From Bacillota bacterium (GTDB lineage: Bacteria > Bacillota > Bacilli > Alicyclobacillales > SLC66): a stretch of 64,000 nt of DNA. Made by a program: the position numbers and the translations under genes. Under the pieces are notes generated by a model. The model saw only the letters and a list, made by a program, of their open reading frames with translations, was not told the DNA's origin and did no database searches. Each line of letters opens with the position of its first letter. The stretch's first letter is position 1. Below are positions 53,280-62,911 of this stretch, one piece after another. The stretch spans positions 1-64,000 of the forward strand of contig JAKACV010000003.1 in NCBI GenBank assembly GCA_021821085.1. Direction: 5' to 3'.

Positions 53280-56189
53280 CTACTCCGCCTTAATAGCTTC
53301 CATCTTATATGCTTCGATGATGTCGCCCTCTTTAAGGTCATTATAATGCTCAAGTGTCAATCCGCATTCATAACCACTTGCAACTTCCTTGGCATCGTCC
53401 TTAAAGCGTTTTAGAGAGTCGAGCTTACCTTCAAACACGACAACGCCGCCACGAATCAAGCGAATTTCTGCATCCCGCACCATTTTCCCGTCTAGTACAA
53501 AGGCACCTGCAATCGTCCCCAACTTAGAAATCTTGAACAGTTGACGAATTTCTGCACGCCCAAGAATTACTTCTTTGTACTCAGGGTCCAACATTCCTTT
53601 AGATGCCGCTTCAATCTCATCGATAACGTGATAAATCACACGATGCAAACGAACATCGACCTTTTCCGATTCAGCCATTTTCGCCGCATTGGTTTCAGGC
53701 CGCACATTAAAGCCGATGACAATCGCATTTGAAGCCGAGGCAAGAAGAATATCAGACTCAGTAATCGCTCCAACGCCCGTATGAATGACTCGGATTCGAA
53801 CACCATTCACATCAATTTTTTGCAATGCACCAAGAACCGCTTCTGCAGATCCATGAACATCAGCCTTAATAATAACATTTAGATCTTTAACTTCCCCCTC
53901 TTGGATTTGCTTATACAAATCATCCAAGGTTACGCGTGATGTGGTACCCAGTTCTTCAGCACGTTGACGCATCGACCGCCGTTCGGCGACAAGTCGACCT
54001 TGACGTTCATCATCGTATACAACAAATAAATCGCCTGCATTCGGAACAGCAGAGAGTCCAATAATCTCAACTGGTGCCGATGGCAACGCCTCTTTAACCC
54101 GACGTCCACGATCATTAACCATTGCACGCACTTTACCAAAAGTATTACCTGCCACAACCACATCGCCCACGCGCAAAATGCCATTTTGAACAAGTACGGT
54201 AGCTACAGGCCCCTTGCCGCGATCCAACTCAGCCTCAATAACAGAGCCGCGCGCACGCATGGATAAGCTCGCTTTAAGATCGGCTACCTCTGAGACGAGA
54301 AGGATCATCTCAAGCAGATCTTCAATCCCTTCCTTCTTCAAAGCAGATAGCGGAACAAAAATCGTATCTCCGCCCCACTCTTCCGCAACTAAACCAAACT
54401 CTGTTAACTCTTGCTTGATTCGATCAGGATTCGCATCTGGTTTATCCATTTTATTCACAGCCACAATAATCGGAACGTTTGCAGCCTTGGCATGATTGAT
54501 CGCTTCAATCGTCTGTGGCATCACACCATCGTCCGCAGCCACAACAAGCACAGTGATATCTGTCACCTGCGCCCCGCGAGCCCTCATCGTTGTAAAGGCG
54601 GCATGGCCTGGTGTATCAAGAAAAGTAATCTTCTTTTGATTGATCTCGACTTGATAGGCACCAATATGTTGCGTGATTCCACCCGCTTCAGACGCCGTAA
54701 CGTTCGTTTGGCGAATGGCATCCAACAAGGTCGTTTTCCCATGATCAACATGACCCATAATCGTTACGACAGGTGGACGCTGTTCAAGTGATGATTCATC
54801 CATCTCCTCGACAAGCATTTCCTCCGCCTCAAGATCACGAGGAGCCTGAACAGTTACTTCTGCATTAAGTTCAGCTCCGACCAAAACCATCATATCCGTA
54901 TCAATCTCTTGATTAATGGTTACAGGCATACCAAGGAACAATAACTTTTTAATCACTTCAGAGGCTTCACGGCGAATCAGATGAGCAAACTCCACAACAG
55001 TCATTGGCGCATCGACTGTGACCTGGCGCGGAACTTCCGGCATTTTCACAACAGGAGCCGAGCGCATATCACGACGACCGCGCGGCGGTTGCATTTTGTG
55101 GTTGTTTTCTCTCTTGTCAGAAGGATTTGACCGGCCACTATTGCGATCCCCTGCGCGACGACGTTGTCCACCGCCTTGACTACTGCGGTTCTGGTCGCTT
55201 GCCCCACCTTGAAAACGGGCTCCCGTAGTTGAACTCTGGGTAGATCCACCAAACGAATTCGAGCTTCCCTGTCGCCGATTATCTGGCCGCTGACCGGAAT
55301 ACCCTGTTTTTTGTTCCGTAGACCTTCCACTGGCAGAAGAGTACGGTGGACGCCCACCTGTTCCCTGATTGCCTTGCCCACCATTATAGGGCGGACGCGG
55401 ACCGCGACTCCCCTGCCCGGACTGCCCCCCTGGTGGACGCGCAGAACCTTGACCCTGTGGACGCCCTCCAGAACTTTGTTGGGGTGGGCGATTGCTCCCT
55501 CCCATAGGGCGACGATCGCCTCCATTGGCTGATGTGGAACCTTCATTTGACACGCGTGGTCTGCGATCCCCATCATTACGGCGCGGATCCGTTGAATTCG
55601 GACGAACTCCCGCATTATTGTTATTCCCGCGATAATTTGAGTTGCCACCCGTGTTCGGACGATCACCAGTCCCTTGTGAACGCGGACGATCATTGCGATA
55701 GTTCCCTTGATTGTTATACGAACGAGGACGATCTCCGGTAGATCGCTGTGGTTGAGAGGATGTCTGCCCAATGCGCGCTCCGGTAATTTGCGAACCTGCT
55801 TCCTCTTCGCCGCTTGTACTTCCTATCGGCTTCACCTCAGACACATTTACAGGCGCTTGCGCAGAAGTATCCACACCCACCGCTCCATCGTTGTTTTTTT
55901 CTACTTGCTTAGACGATCCACTTGTCACCGACTCTACAACCACTGTACTGACCGTTCCACCCAACCGATCACTTTCAGAAGATCCTCTTCGCTCTTGCAT
56001 AGCAATCGAACGCGCCGCAGCACGAGCTTTTACATCCGAAAAAAAGCCCTCAACCGCAGACACCATCTGGGGTTCCATCACACTCATATGGTTGTTCACC
56101 GGGATATTTAGACGGCTAAGAATCGTAATAATTTCCTTGCTCGACATATTGAGTTTCTTTGCATATTCATACACGCGCAATTTTGTCAA
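53280..56189 (-). CDS. infB: Translation initiation factor IF-2
   Basis: GTPase that brings fMet-tRNA to the 30S subunit. Layout of the 969 residues: a first IF2_N domain (1-50), a disordered linker (about 145-380) dominated by Gly, Asn, Arg, Ser, Gln and Pro, a second IF2_N domain (395-440), the G domain with [25 protein letters not shown] and [12 protein letters not shown], and the C-terminal beta-barrel domains ending [17 protein letters not shown] 56189 follows GGAGG. The RG/N-rich linker is larger than in B. subtilis IF-2. Confidence 0.97.
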   Translation of the reverse strand: MTKLRVYEYAKKLNMSSKEIITILSRLNIPVNNHMSVMEPQMVSAVEGFFSDVKARAAARSIAMQERRGSSESDRLGGTVSTVVVESVTSGSSKQVEKNNDGAVGVDTSAQAPVNVSEVKPIGSTSGEEEAGSQITGARIGQTSSQPQRSTGDRPRSYNNQGNYRNDRPRSQGTGDRPNTGGNSNYRGNNNNAGVRPNSTDPRRNDGDRRPRVSNEGSTSANGGDRRPMGGSNRPPQQSSGGRPQGQGSARPPGGQSGQGSRGPRPPYNGGQGNQGTGGRPPYSSASGRSTEQKTGYSGQRPDNRRQGSSNSFGGSTQSSTTGARFQGGASDQNRSSQGGGQRRRAGDRNSGRSNPSDKRENNHKMQPPRGRRDMRSAPVVKMPEVPRQVTVDAPMTVVEFAHLIRREASEVIKKLLFLGMPVTINQEIDTDMMVLVGAELNAEVTVQAPRDLEAEEMLVEEMDESSLEQRPPVVTIMGHVDHGKTTLLDAIRQTNVTASEAGGITQHIGAYQVEINQKKITFLDTPGHAAFTTMRARGAQVTDITVLVVAADDGVMPQTIEAINHAKAANVPIIVAVNKMDKPDANPDRIKQELTEFGLVAEEWGGDTIFVPLSALKKEGIEDLLEMILLVSEVADLKASLSMRARGSVIEAELDRGKGPVATVLVQNGILRVGDVVVAGNTFGKVRAMVNDRGRRVKEALPSAPVEIIGLSAVPNAGDLFVVYDDERQGRLVAERRSMRQRAEELGTTSRVTLDDLYKQIQEGEVKDLNVIIKADVHGSAEAVLGALQKIDVNGVRIRVIHTGVGAITESDILLASASNAIVIGFNVRPETNAAKMAESEKVDVRLHRVIYHVIDEIEAASKGMLDPEYKEVILGRAEIRQLFKISKLGTIAGAFVLDGKMVRDAEIRLIRGGVVVFEGKLDSLKRFKDDAKEVASGYECGLTLEHYNDLKEGDIIEAYKMEAIKAE

Positions 56190-56193
56190 ATAT

Positions 56194-56514
56194 CTACACC
56201 TCCAACGATTTCTCTACTAGTTCCTTAATTGTTTTAGAAAATTTCTCATCTGTGATCGCCACCACCGTTCTCTCCTCTTTTCCAAGCGCTCGGCCCAATA
56301 CGTCGCGTGTGAGAACTGTGGCAAAGGGGATTCCATAAAACGTACACTTATCTTTGATTTTTTTTGCGCCATTTGCTCCGGCATCCTCCGCAAGCAGGAC
56401 ATATCGTGCTGTGTTATCTCGGATATGTCGCATACATACATCGTCACCAGAAACCACAGCACGCGCCCGCATGGCAAGACCAAGTAAGCCAATCAGATCA
56501 GTTGTCTTGCTCAT
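56194..56514 (-). CDS. ylxQ: YlxQ, L7Ae-family RNA-binding protein
   Basis: An L7Ae/L30e-like kink-turn-binding protein of about 106 residues with [32 protein letters not shown] and [18 protein letters not shown] 56514 follows GGAG. It lies between ylxR and infB as in all Bacilli and overlaps ylxR by 17 bases. Confidence 0.9.
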   Translation of the reverse strand: MSKTTDLIGLLGLAMRARAVVSGDDVCMRHIRDNTARYVLLAEDAGANGAKKIKDKCTFYGIPFATVLTRDVLGRALGKEERTVVAITDEKFSKTIKELVEKSLEV

Positions 56515-56770
56515 TTTTCTCCACCACACCTAATAAACATTCGTACACTTCATTGCCAAGTTGTATTTTCAAAGCCCGTTCAAGCGCTTTGCGCTTTCGT
56601 GCAATGTCAAAACATGAACGCGAAGCACAAATATACGCGCCACGACCAGCCACTTTCCCCGATTGATCTACTTGCACCACGCCATCAGGTGTTAAGACGA
56701 TTCGTAACATACTACGCTTAGGCTTCTGTTCTTGACATCCCACGCATTGCCGTAGTGGAACTTTTCTCAC
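56498..56770 (-). CDS. ylxR: YlxR family RNA-binding protein
   Basis: A 90-residue protein with the YlxR motif [19 protein letters not shown] and GRGAYIC. In B. subtilis YlxR is a nucleoid-associated regulator (RnpM) that also affects RNase P. GTG 56770 follows GGAGGG. Confidence 0.92.
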   Translation of the reverse strand: MRKVPLRQCVGCQEQKPKRSMLRIVLTPDGVVQVDQSGKVAGRGAYICASRSCFDIARKRKALERALKIQLGNEVYECLLGVVEKNEQDN

Positions 56771-56784
56771 CTCGATGCACCCTC

Positions 56785-57870
56785 CTACTCTTGCACAAAT
56801 GCATCGTGTTCTAAATCGGCAAAGACTGACGAGGATCGTCCTGTCTGGCTCTCACTTTTAATGTCTACTTTCCAACCAGTGAGTTTGGCTGCCAGTCGGG
56901 CATTCTGTCCTTCCTTCCCAATTGCCAATGACAATTGATGATCCGGTACGACTACCCGAGCCACTTTATCACCTTCAAGCACCTCTACATCAAGCACCTT
57001 AGCTGGAGAGAGCGCACTTGCAACGTACATGGCCGGATCATTGCTCCATTCAATCACGTCAATTTTCTCACCGCGCAACTCTGAAACAATTGACTGGATA
57101 CGCATGCCTTTTGGGCCCACGCACGCGCCAATCGGATCTACATCTGCATTGTGCGAGTATACTGCCACCTTAGAACGCGATCCAGCCTCTCGAGCAACCG
57201 CCTTCACTTCCACAACCCCATCGTAGATTTCAGGGACCTCAAGTTCTAATAGCCTGCGCAGGAGTCCAGGATGAATTCGCGATAAAAGAATCTGCGGACC
57301 CTTTGTCGTCTTTTCGACACGCAAAATATAGGCGCGAATCCGGTCGCCAAGATCGAGTTTTTCACTTGGAATTTGCTCCGCTGTCGCCAGCAGCGCTTCC
57401 GTACGTTCCAAATCGACATAAGAATAGCGGCCATCTTGCCGCGCGATCACACCTGACACAATGTCTTCTTCCATATCGGCGTATGCGTTATAGATAATGC
57501 CGCGTTCTGCCTCGCGAATACGCTGCGTGACTACTTGCTTCGCCGTCTGCGCTGCAATGCGCCCGAATTCACGAGGTGTGACCTCGACCTCAACAATATC
57601 CCCCAGCCGATAAGTCGCACTAATATCCATCGCTGCATCGAGCGATATCTCAAGACGATGATCGTGCGGCATCTCCACAACCGTCTTTCGCGCGTATACA
57701 TGAATACTTCCCGACAAACGATCAATCTCTACACGTACATTTTGCGCAGAATTGAAATTACGCTTATAAGCAGAAATCAGCGCGGCCTCAATCGCTTCGA
57801 TTAAGATCCCACTGCTGATTCCACGTTCCTTCTCCAATTCATCAAGCGCCTCAATAAAATCCACGTTCAT
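56785..57870 (-). CDS. nusA: Transcription termination/antitermination factor NusA
   Basis: RNA-polymerase-associated factor controlling pausing and intrinsic termination. The N-terminal domain starts [18 protein letters not shown], followed by S1 ([18 protein letters not shown]), KH1 ([18 protein letters not shown]) and KH2 ([18 protein letters not shown]). 361 aa, without the acidic C-terminal repeats of proteobacteria, the normal Gram-positive form. It lies 43 bases after rimP, and its own leader has a terminator-like hairpin (58436-58458). Confidence 0.96.
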   Translation of the reverse strand: MNVDFIEALDELEKERGISSGILIEAIEAALISAYKRNFNSAQNVRVEIDRLSGSIHVYARKTVVEMPHDHRLEISLDAAMDISATYRLGDIVEVEVTPREFGRIAAQTAKQVVTQRIREAERGIIYNAYADMEEDIVSGVIARQDGRYSYVDLERTEALLATAEQIPSEKLDLGDRIRAYILRVEKTTKGPQILLSRIHPGLLRRLLELEVPEIYDGVVEVKAVAREAGSRSKVAVYSHNADVDPIGACVGPKGMRIQSIVSELRGEKIDVIEWSNDPAMYVASALSPAKVLDVEVLEGDKVARVVVPDHQLSLAIGKEGQNARLAAKLTGWKVDIKSESQTGRSSSVFADLEHDAFVQE

Positions 57871-57913
57871 ATTCGGCTAACCTCCTTCCATCCCAACAAA
57901 AAAATCAACCAAC

Positions 57914-58381
57914 TCACCATACAAGAGCTAGCCGAACTGCTGCTATCTTATCTTTTGGAACCACAATTACTACGGTATTCTCCTCCACACGCAGAAGTTC
58001 ATCCGTGTACGCAATCAGCGTTCCCTCAACGTTCTTCCTGCCGTCAACAGGTTCATAAAAGGAAACAAAAATGCGCTTCCCAACCGCCAACTCAAAATCA
58101 CGCACTGTTTTAAGTGGACGCTCCGCACCAGCAGACGACACTTCAAGAAAATAAGCACTTGGGATCGGATCGGCTTCATCGAGTGCAACGGACAGAGTCT
58201 CACTGACATGCGCACAATCATCCAAATCCACCGCTCCGCCCGGTCGATCAAGAAACACTCGCAAGATCCAGTTAGCGCCTTCCTTTTTATACTCCACTTC
58301 AACGAGTTCAAGTCCAGCTTCCCGCAAAACCGGCGCAACCATCTCGGCTACGAGATCGGTCACCTTTTGCTTGGCTGCCAT
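57914..58381 (-). CDS. rimP: Ribosome maturation factor RimP
   Basis: Needed for 30S maturation. The 155-residue protein has LVEVEYKKEGANWILRVF, the DLDDCAHVSETLSVALD segment and LEVSSAGAERPLKT, then a C-terminal Sm-like domain. ATG 58381 follows AGGAGGG; GTG 58387 is the upstream alternative. First gene of the large operon. Confidence 0.95.
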   Translation of the reverse strand: MAAKQKVTDLVAEMVAPVLREAGLELVEVEYKKEGANWILRVFLDRPGGAVDLDDCAHVSETLSVALDEADPIPSAYFLEVSSAGAERPLKTVRDFELAVGKRIFVSFYEPVDGRKNVEGTLIAYTDELLRVEENTVVIVVPKDKIAAVRLALVW

Positions 58382-58395
58382 ACACACCCTCCTGA

Positions 58396-58458
58396 ACCCC
58401 TTACTTCAAAGGGGTCAAACAAATCATACAAACGAAAGAGTGGGGAACCCCCACTCTT
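58396..58458 (-). promoter_or_regulatory. Leader hairpins of the rimP-nusA operon, possible attenuator
   Basis: Between promoter and rimP, AAGAGTGGGG (58436-58445) pairs perfectly with CCCCACTCTT (58449-58458), followed on the minus strand by TCGTTTGT, a weak U-tract. A second hairpin, ACCCCTT (58396-58402) with AAGGGGT (58409-58415), sits just before the Shine-Dalgarno (58388-58393). A weak U-tract is what NusA-stimulated terminators show, and B. subtilis nusA is autoregulated by leader termination. Confidence 0.55.
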
Positions 58459-58494
58459 GCTTCGCTCGAAAGTATTTCACTTTCTGTTACATTC

Positions 58495-58523
58495 ATTATA
58501 CCATGCAGGGTCAATACACGCAA
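58495..58523 (-). promoter_or_regulatory. Strong promoter of the rimP-nusA-infB-ribF operon
   Basis: On the minus strand TTGCGT (58523-58518), 17 bases, then a perfect TATAAT (58500-58495) preceded by TGG (extended -10). Confidence 0.8.
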
Positions 58524-58544
58524 GAAAGAATGGTCATGCTCCGT

Positions 58545-61500
58545 CTAGAAAAGGGTCAACTGATTCGATTCAGGAAGCCCTTCTAGGCAACCAAATTGCT
58601 GCAGTAATTCAATAACTGTCTTCGACAAATGAGCGCGATTTTGAAGATCTTCCATGGACAAAAAGGGAGTCGTCCCACGCGCTGCCACGATATTTTTAGC
58701 TGCAGCTTCTCCAATCCCAGAAGTAGCAGAAAATGGCGGTAAGAGCCCATGGTCGCGAACCAAGAAGCGCGTTGCATCCGAATCATATAATTCAAGCGAA
58801 TGAAAGCAAAATCCCCGTCTCGTCATTTCGAGTGAAACCTCAAGTACAGTCTGCAGTGATTTTTCTTTCGGACTTGCTGTAATCCCCTTACTTTCAATTT
58901 CATCAAGGCGCTCCGCAATAGCATCAGGTCCACGTGCCATCAACTCGAGCTCAAAGTCCTCTGCACGCACCGTAAAATACGCAGCATAAAAGCTAAGTGG
59001 TTCATGAACTTTAAAATAGGCTATACGAACAGCATTTAGAACATAAGCAGCAGCATGCGCCTTAGGGAACATATACTTGATTTTACGACAGGAGTCCATG
59101 TACCAATCGGATACATTAAATGACTGCATGTACTTCTCATCATCATCCGTAAGTCCCTTCCCTTTTCGGACAGACTCCATAATTTTAAATGCACGCGATG
59201 GATCCAGCCCCTGATAAATGAGATATACCATGATATCATCACGGCAACAAATCACCTGATTCAATGGCGCCGTCTGCTGTCGAATAAGTTCTTGGGCATT
59301 GTTCAACCAGACATCTGTCCCATGTGATAAACCGGAAATCCGAACCAAATCAGCAAATGTATTTGGTTTTGTATCTTCGAGCATTTGTCGCACGAATTTC
59401 GTACCAAATTCAGGTATCCCATATGTGCCCGTTTGTGAACGAATCGCTTGTGAACTCACGCCAAGTGGCTCTGTTCCACAAAACAGTGCGTAGACTTGCG
59501 GGTCATCCACTGGCACCTGACGCGCATCAATCCCTGTTATATCCTGCAACATCCGCAACACTGTCGGATCATCATGTCCAAGAATGTCGAGCTTTAGTAA
59601 ATTATCATGAATCGCATGAAAGTCAAAGTGAGTTGTGCGCATCTCCGCATTTCGGTCATCTGCCGGATACTGGATTGGACAAAAGTCATAGATTTCATAG
59701 TCGTTCGGAACGATGATCAAGCCTCCGGGATGTTGCCCTGTGGTTCGCTTAATCCCAGTACAGCCAGCCACAAGCCGTTGCATTTCGGCCAATCGCAAAG
59801 TCTTTCCCTGATCCTCTGCCCATTTACGAACATAGCCAAATGCAGTCTTGTCTGCGATCGTGGAAATGGTTCCCGCACGGTAGACATAATCTGCGCCAAA
59901 CAATTCCTCCGTATATTTATGCGCGCGTGCTTGATATTCGCCGGAAAAGTTTAAGTCGATATCCGGAACTTTATCACCCTTAAATCCCAAAAAAGTTTCA
60001 AACGGAATGTCCTGACCATCCTTCATCATGTGTATGTGACAAGTTGAGCACAACTTGTCTGGCAAATCAAACCCAGATCCGATCGAACCATCTAAGATAA
60101 ATTCAGACGCATGACAAGTCGGACATAAATAATGCGGCGCTAACGGATTGACCTCTGTGATATCAAGCATCGTGGCCACGAACGAAGAACCGACCGACCC
60201 TCGGGAACCGACGATATAGCCATCTTGTAGACTTTTAGTAACAAGCTTATGGGCGATGAGATAATTTACTGAAAAACCATTTGTTATAATACTATGCAAT
60301 TCTTTTTGCAAACGCCCATCCACCACTTCTGGTAGTCTATCCCCATACAACTGGTGAGCTTTGCGAATGGCAAGCGTGCGCACCTGGTCCTCAGCACCCT
60401 CCATATTTGGAGGATAGACCTGATCTGGTAATGGGCGAATGTCTTCAATCCCATTCGCAATCTCACGAGTATTCGCCACAACCACTTCAGTTGCCCGATC
60501 ACCTAAGTGCGAGAAAGCATCAAGCATCTGCTGTGTGGTGCGAAAAGTCAGAGCAGGTTGTCTACCGCTTGTTTTGGCATTTTTGCGCCCTGGTGCGCTA
60601 TGTATAATAATTTCACGATAAATCGCATCCTTATCACGCAGAAAGTGAACATCCCCCGTGGCTACAACCGGTTTTCCCACCTCATCCGCTACTGCAAGTA
60701 AACGCAAATGGTATCGTGCAACCGCATCATAGCTCCCCACTTCGCCTGATTCAACGAGAGCCGCATAATGATCTAATGGTTGTAATTCCATGTAATCATA
60801 AAACTCCATGATACTTTTAAGCTCCTGATCAGTCTTTCCCCGCAATAATGCCTGAAACAACTCCCCAGACTTACACCCCGAGCCAATCAAAAGTCCCTCG
60901 CGGTACTGTTTCAATAATTGCCTTGGCGTTCGCGGCTCACGATAAAAATAATCGATATGAGCCGCAGAGATCAGTTTATACAAATTGCGTAATCCTTGTT
61001 GCGACTTTACAAGAACAGTAGCATGATACGCACGACTTCTCGCAAAGTCACCGCCCTTCGCACCAAACGACGATAAGTCAGCAAGCCCCTCCACACGCGC
61101 TTCTTGCTTTGCAACCTCCAATAATTTATAGAATACTCGGCCTGTAGCTTCTGAGTCCGCCAACGCACGGTGATGCTGAGACAACGTAACGTTAAACTTT
61201 TGCGTCAATGTCTTCAAACGATGATTGCGATCTGATGGAAATAATGTTCTGGCTAATCCTAGTGTATCAATCGTCGGTTGCAAAAAAGGCGAGACGCCAT
61301 GTTTGGCCGCTTGTACTGACAGAAAAGAAAGATCAAATTCCGCATTATGAGCGACTAAAATTGCACCTTCACAAAACTCGCGAAACTCAGGAAGGACAAG
61401 AGCCACTGTTTTTTTCCCTGCAACCATCTCGTTTGTGATATTTGTAATCTCAGTGATTTTTGGCGGAATTACTTTTTGTGGTGCAATTAATTCCGAAAAG

Positions 61501-62873
61501 GTCTCAATAATCTCACCGCGCCGCATTTTCACGCCCGCAATCTCGATTAATTCGTGTTCAGCTGCTGAAAGACCTGTTGTTTCCGTGTCAAAAATAACAT
61601 AGGTTGAATCGTCAGTAAGTGGTAGATCCTGCATTTGATATACAATCGTATGTCCGATATCAATTAAGTTAATCTCCACACCATAGAGAACTTTTATTCC
61701 ATACTTTTTTGCTGCAGCATAGGCATCCGGATATGCTTGAACAACTCCGTGGTCGGTAATCGCAATGGCTGAATGCCCATAAGCTTTCGCTGCAGCAACC
61801 AAATCACCCGCAGGAACCACCCCGTCAAGCGCACTCATTTGCGTATGAGCATGAAGTTCAACTCTCGTCTCAGGTGCGTCATCACTCACAATTCCGGGCA
61901 AATACTCAGACAGATCGTTTATTTGGAGTACAAGTTCCTTTGCATACGTGTCATATTGAACAGATCCGCGCAAACGCAAATACAGCCCGTCAGCCAATGG
62001 TGGAAGCGGACTCTCTTTTTTCCCACTCTTAGAAAAGACCTTACACGTAATCGAATCACTTTCATCAGTGAGAAAAAATTGACACAACTGTCGCCCATTT
62101 GACAAATCGCGCCACTCCACACCAAAAATGCGCCCTTCCACGACCACTCTGCGCATTTCATCTTGAATCGTACCCAAAGTGATCGCAGGATCATCAAATG
62201 TTTGCCCATACTCCATTTGACGAGAAGGACTCAGTGCACTTACTTCTTGGGTGGTAGCTGCCTGCAAACGCAGGACATTCTGATCTTGTTGCTCGATTTC
62301 CTGACGGAACGCAGCCACTCTCTGCCCATGATCCAGATCTGAGCAGAGATCCACAATCAATGTTGATTTGTGAGCAAGAACACCAACAACTTCGCTTAGC
62401 CTACGATCAATCTGGCGCGTCTGCAAAAACTCAACCGCCCCAGCCACACGCATCTCAATTCGTCCCTCATTAAGCGATCGCCACTTTACTTGTTGTAATT
62501 CTCCACGAAGCACTGGCTCACGTTCCATCAGCAACCAAACTGCCGATGCCAAACACGATGCAAGATCGTCCACGCGCAAAAGAGAAAGTCCGGATTCTGC
62601 GGGATTAGAAACCCGTTCAATGAACACTTCTACTCCAGGTATTTGCAACTGTAAATATCGCCAACCACCTACAATATCAGTGACAGACAAAGAGCAGTTC
62701 CCATCTAGCAGCAGTCGAACAGAACGTGCCTGCTCCCGAACGCGAACATCTGTAATAAAGGGTAGCAAGGCATGAAATGATTCGTACTCCACGCGAATGG
62801 CGTCTGCAACAGGTTTAACAATCAACGGAAAAAATCCATCTGCAACATGTGGATCTAAAGATTCTTCTATCAC
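58545..62873 (-). CDS. polC: DNA polymerase III alpha subunit, PolC type
   Basis: Replicative polymerase of low-GC Gram-positive bacteria. Order in the 1442 residues: N-terminal region, OB fold (about 243-325), PHP domain (VELHAHTQMSALDGVV from 338) interrupted by the DnaQ-like proofreading exonuclease (YVIFDTETTGLS from 425, HNAEFDLSFL, HRALADSEAT), then the polymerase core with GSRGSVGSSFVATML, the zinc-binding CPTCHASEF...CSTCH pair, and the catalytic PDIDLNFSGEYQ. All catalytic Asp residues are intact. GTG 62873 is the start, with GGAGG somewhat far upstream. Confidence 0.97.
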   Translation of the reverse strand: MIEESLDPHVADGFFPLIVKPVADAIRVEYESFHALLPFITDVRVREQARSVRLLLDGNCSLSVTDIVGGWRYLQLQIPGVEVFIERVSNPAESGLSLLRVDDLASCLASAVWLLMEREPVLRGELQQVKWRSLNEGRIEMRVAGAVEFLQTRQIDRRLSEVVGVLAHKSTLIVDLCSDLDHGQRVAAFRQEIEQQDQNVLRLQAATTQEVSALSPSRQMEYGQTFDDPAITLGTIQDEMRRVVVEGRIFGVEWRDLSNGRQLCQFFLTDESDSITCKVFSKSGKKESPLPPLADGLYLRLRGSVQYDTYAKELVLQINDLSEYLPGIVSDDAPETRVELHAHTQMSALDGVVPAGDLVAAAKAYGHSAIAITDHGVVQAYPDAYAAAKKYGIKVLYGVEINLIDIGHTIVYQMQDLPLTDDSTYVIFDTETTGLSAAEHELIEIAGVKMRRGEIIETFSELIAPQKVIPPKITEITNITNEMVAGKKTVALVLPEFREFCEGAILVAHNAEFDLSFLSVQAAKHGVSPFLQPTIDTLGLARTLFPSDRNHRLKTLTQKFNVTLSQHHRALADSEATGRVFYKLLEVAKQEARVEGLADLSSFGAKGGDFARSRAYHATVLVKSQQGLRNLYKLISAAHIDYFYREPRTPRQLLKQYREGLLIGSGCKSGELFQALLRGKTDQELKSIMEFYDYMELQPLDHYAALVESGEVGSYDAVARYHLRLLAVADEVGKPVVATGDVHFLRDKDAIYREIIIHSAPGRKNAKTSGRQPALTFRTTQQMLDAFSHLGDRATEVVVANTREIANGIEDIRPLPDQVYPPNMEGAEDQVRTLAIRKAHQLYGDRLPEVVDGRLQKELHSIITNGFSVNYLIAHKLVTKSLQDGYIVGSRGSVGSSFVATMLDITEVNPLAPHYLCPTCHASEFILDGSIGSGFDLPDKLCSTCHIHMMKDGQDIPFETFLGFKGDKVPDIDLNFSGEYQARAHKYTEELFGADYVYRAGTISTIADKTAFGYVRKWAEDQGKTLRLAEMQRLVAGCTGIKRTTGQHPGGLIIVPNDYEIYDFCPIQYPADDRNAEMRTTHFDFHAIHDNLLKLDILGHDDPTVLRMLQDITGIDARQVPVDDPQVYALFCGTEPLGVSSQAIRSQTGTYGIPEFGTKFVRQMLEDTKPNTFADLVRISGLSHGTDVWLNNAQELIRQQTAPLNQVICCRDDIMVYLIYQGLDPSRAFKIMESVRKGKGLTDDDEKYMQSFNVSDWYMDSCRKIKYMFPKAHAAAYVLNAVRIAYFKVHEPLSFYAAYFTVRAEDFELELMARGPDAIAERLDEIESKGITASPKEKSLQTVLEVSLEMTRRGFCFHSLELYDSDATRFLVRDHGLLPPFSATSGIGEAAAKNIVAARGTTPFLSMEDLQNRAHLSKTVIELLQQFGCLEGLPESNQLTLF

Positions 62874-62911
62874 CGTTTACAACGTCCTCCACCCAATTTT
62901 CCAGCCATCTT

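Noticed and set aside
55046..55771. 241-codon minus-strand frame inside infB
   Set aside because: It is the shifted frame of the repetitive IF-2 linker, whose codon bias keeps other frames open; infB itself is intact.
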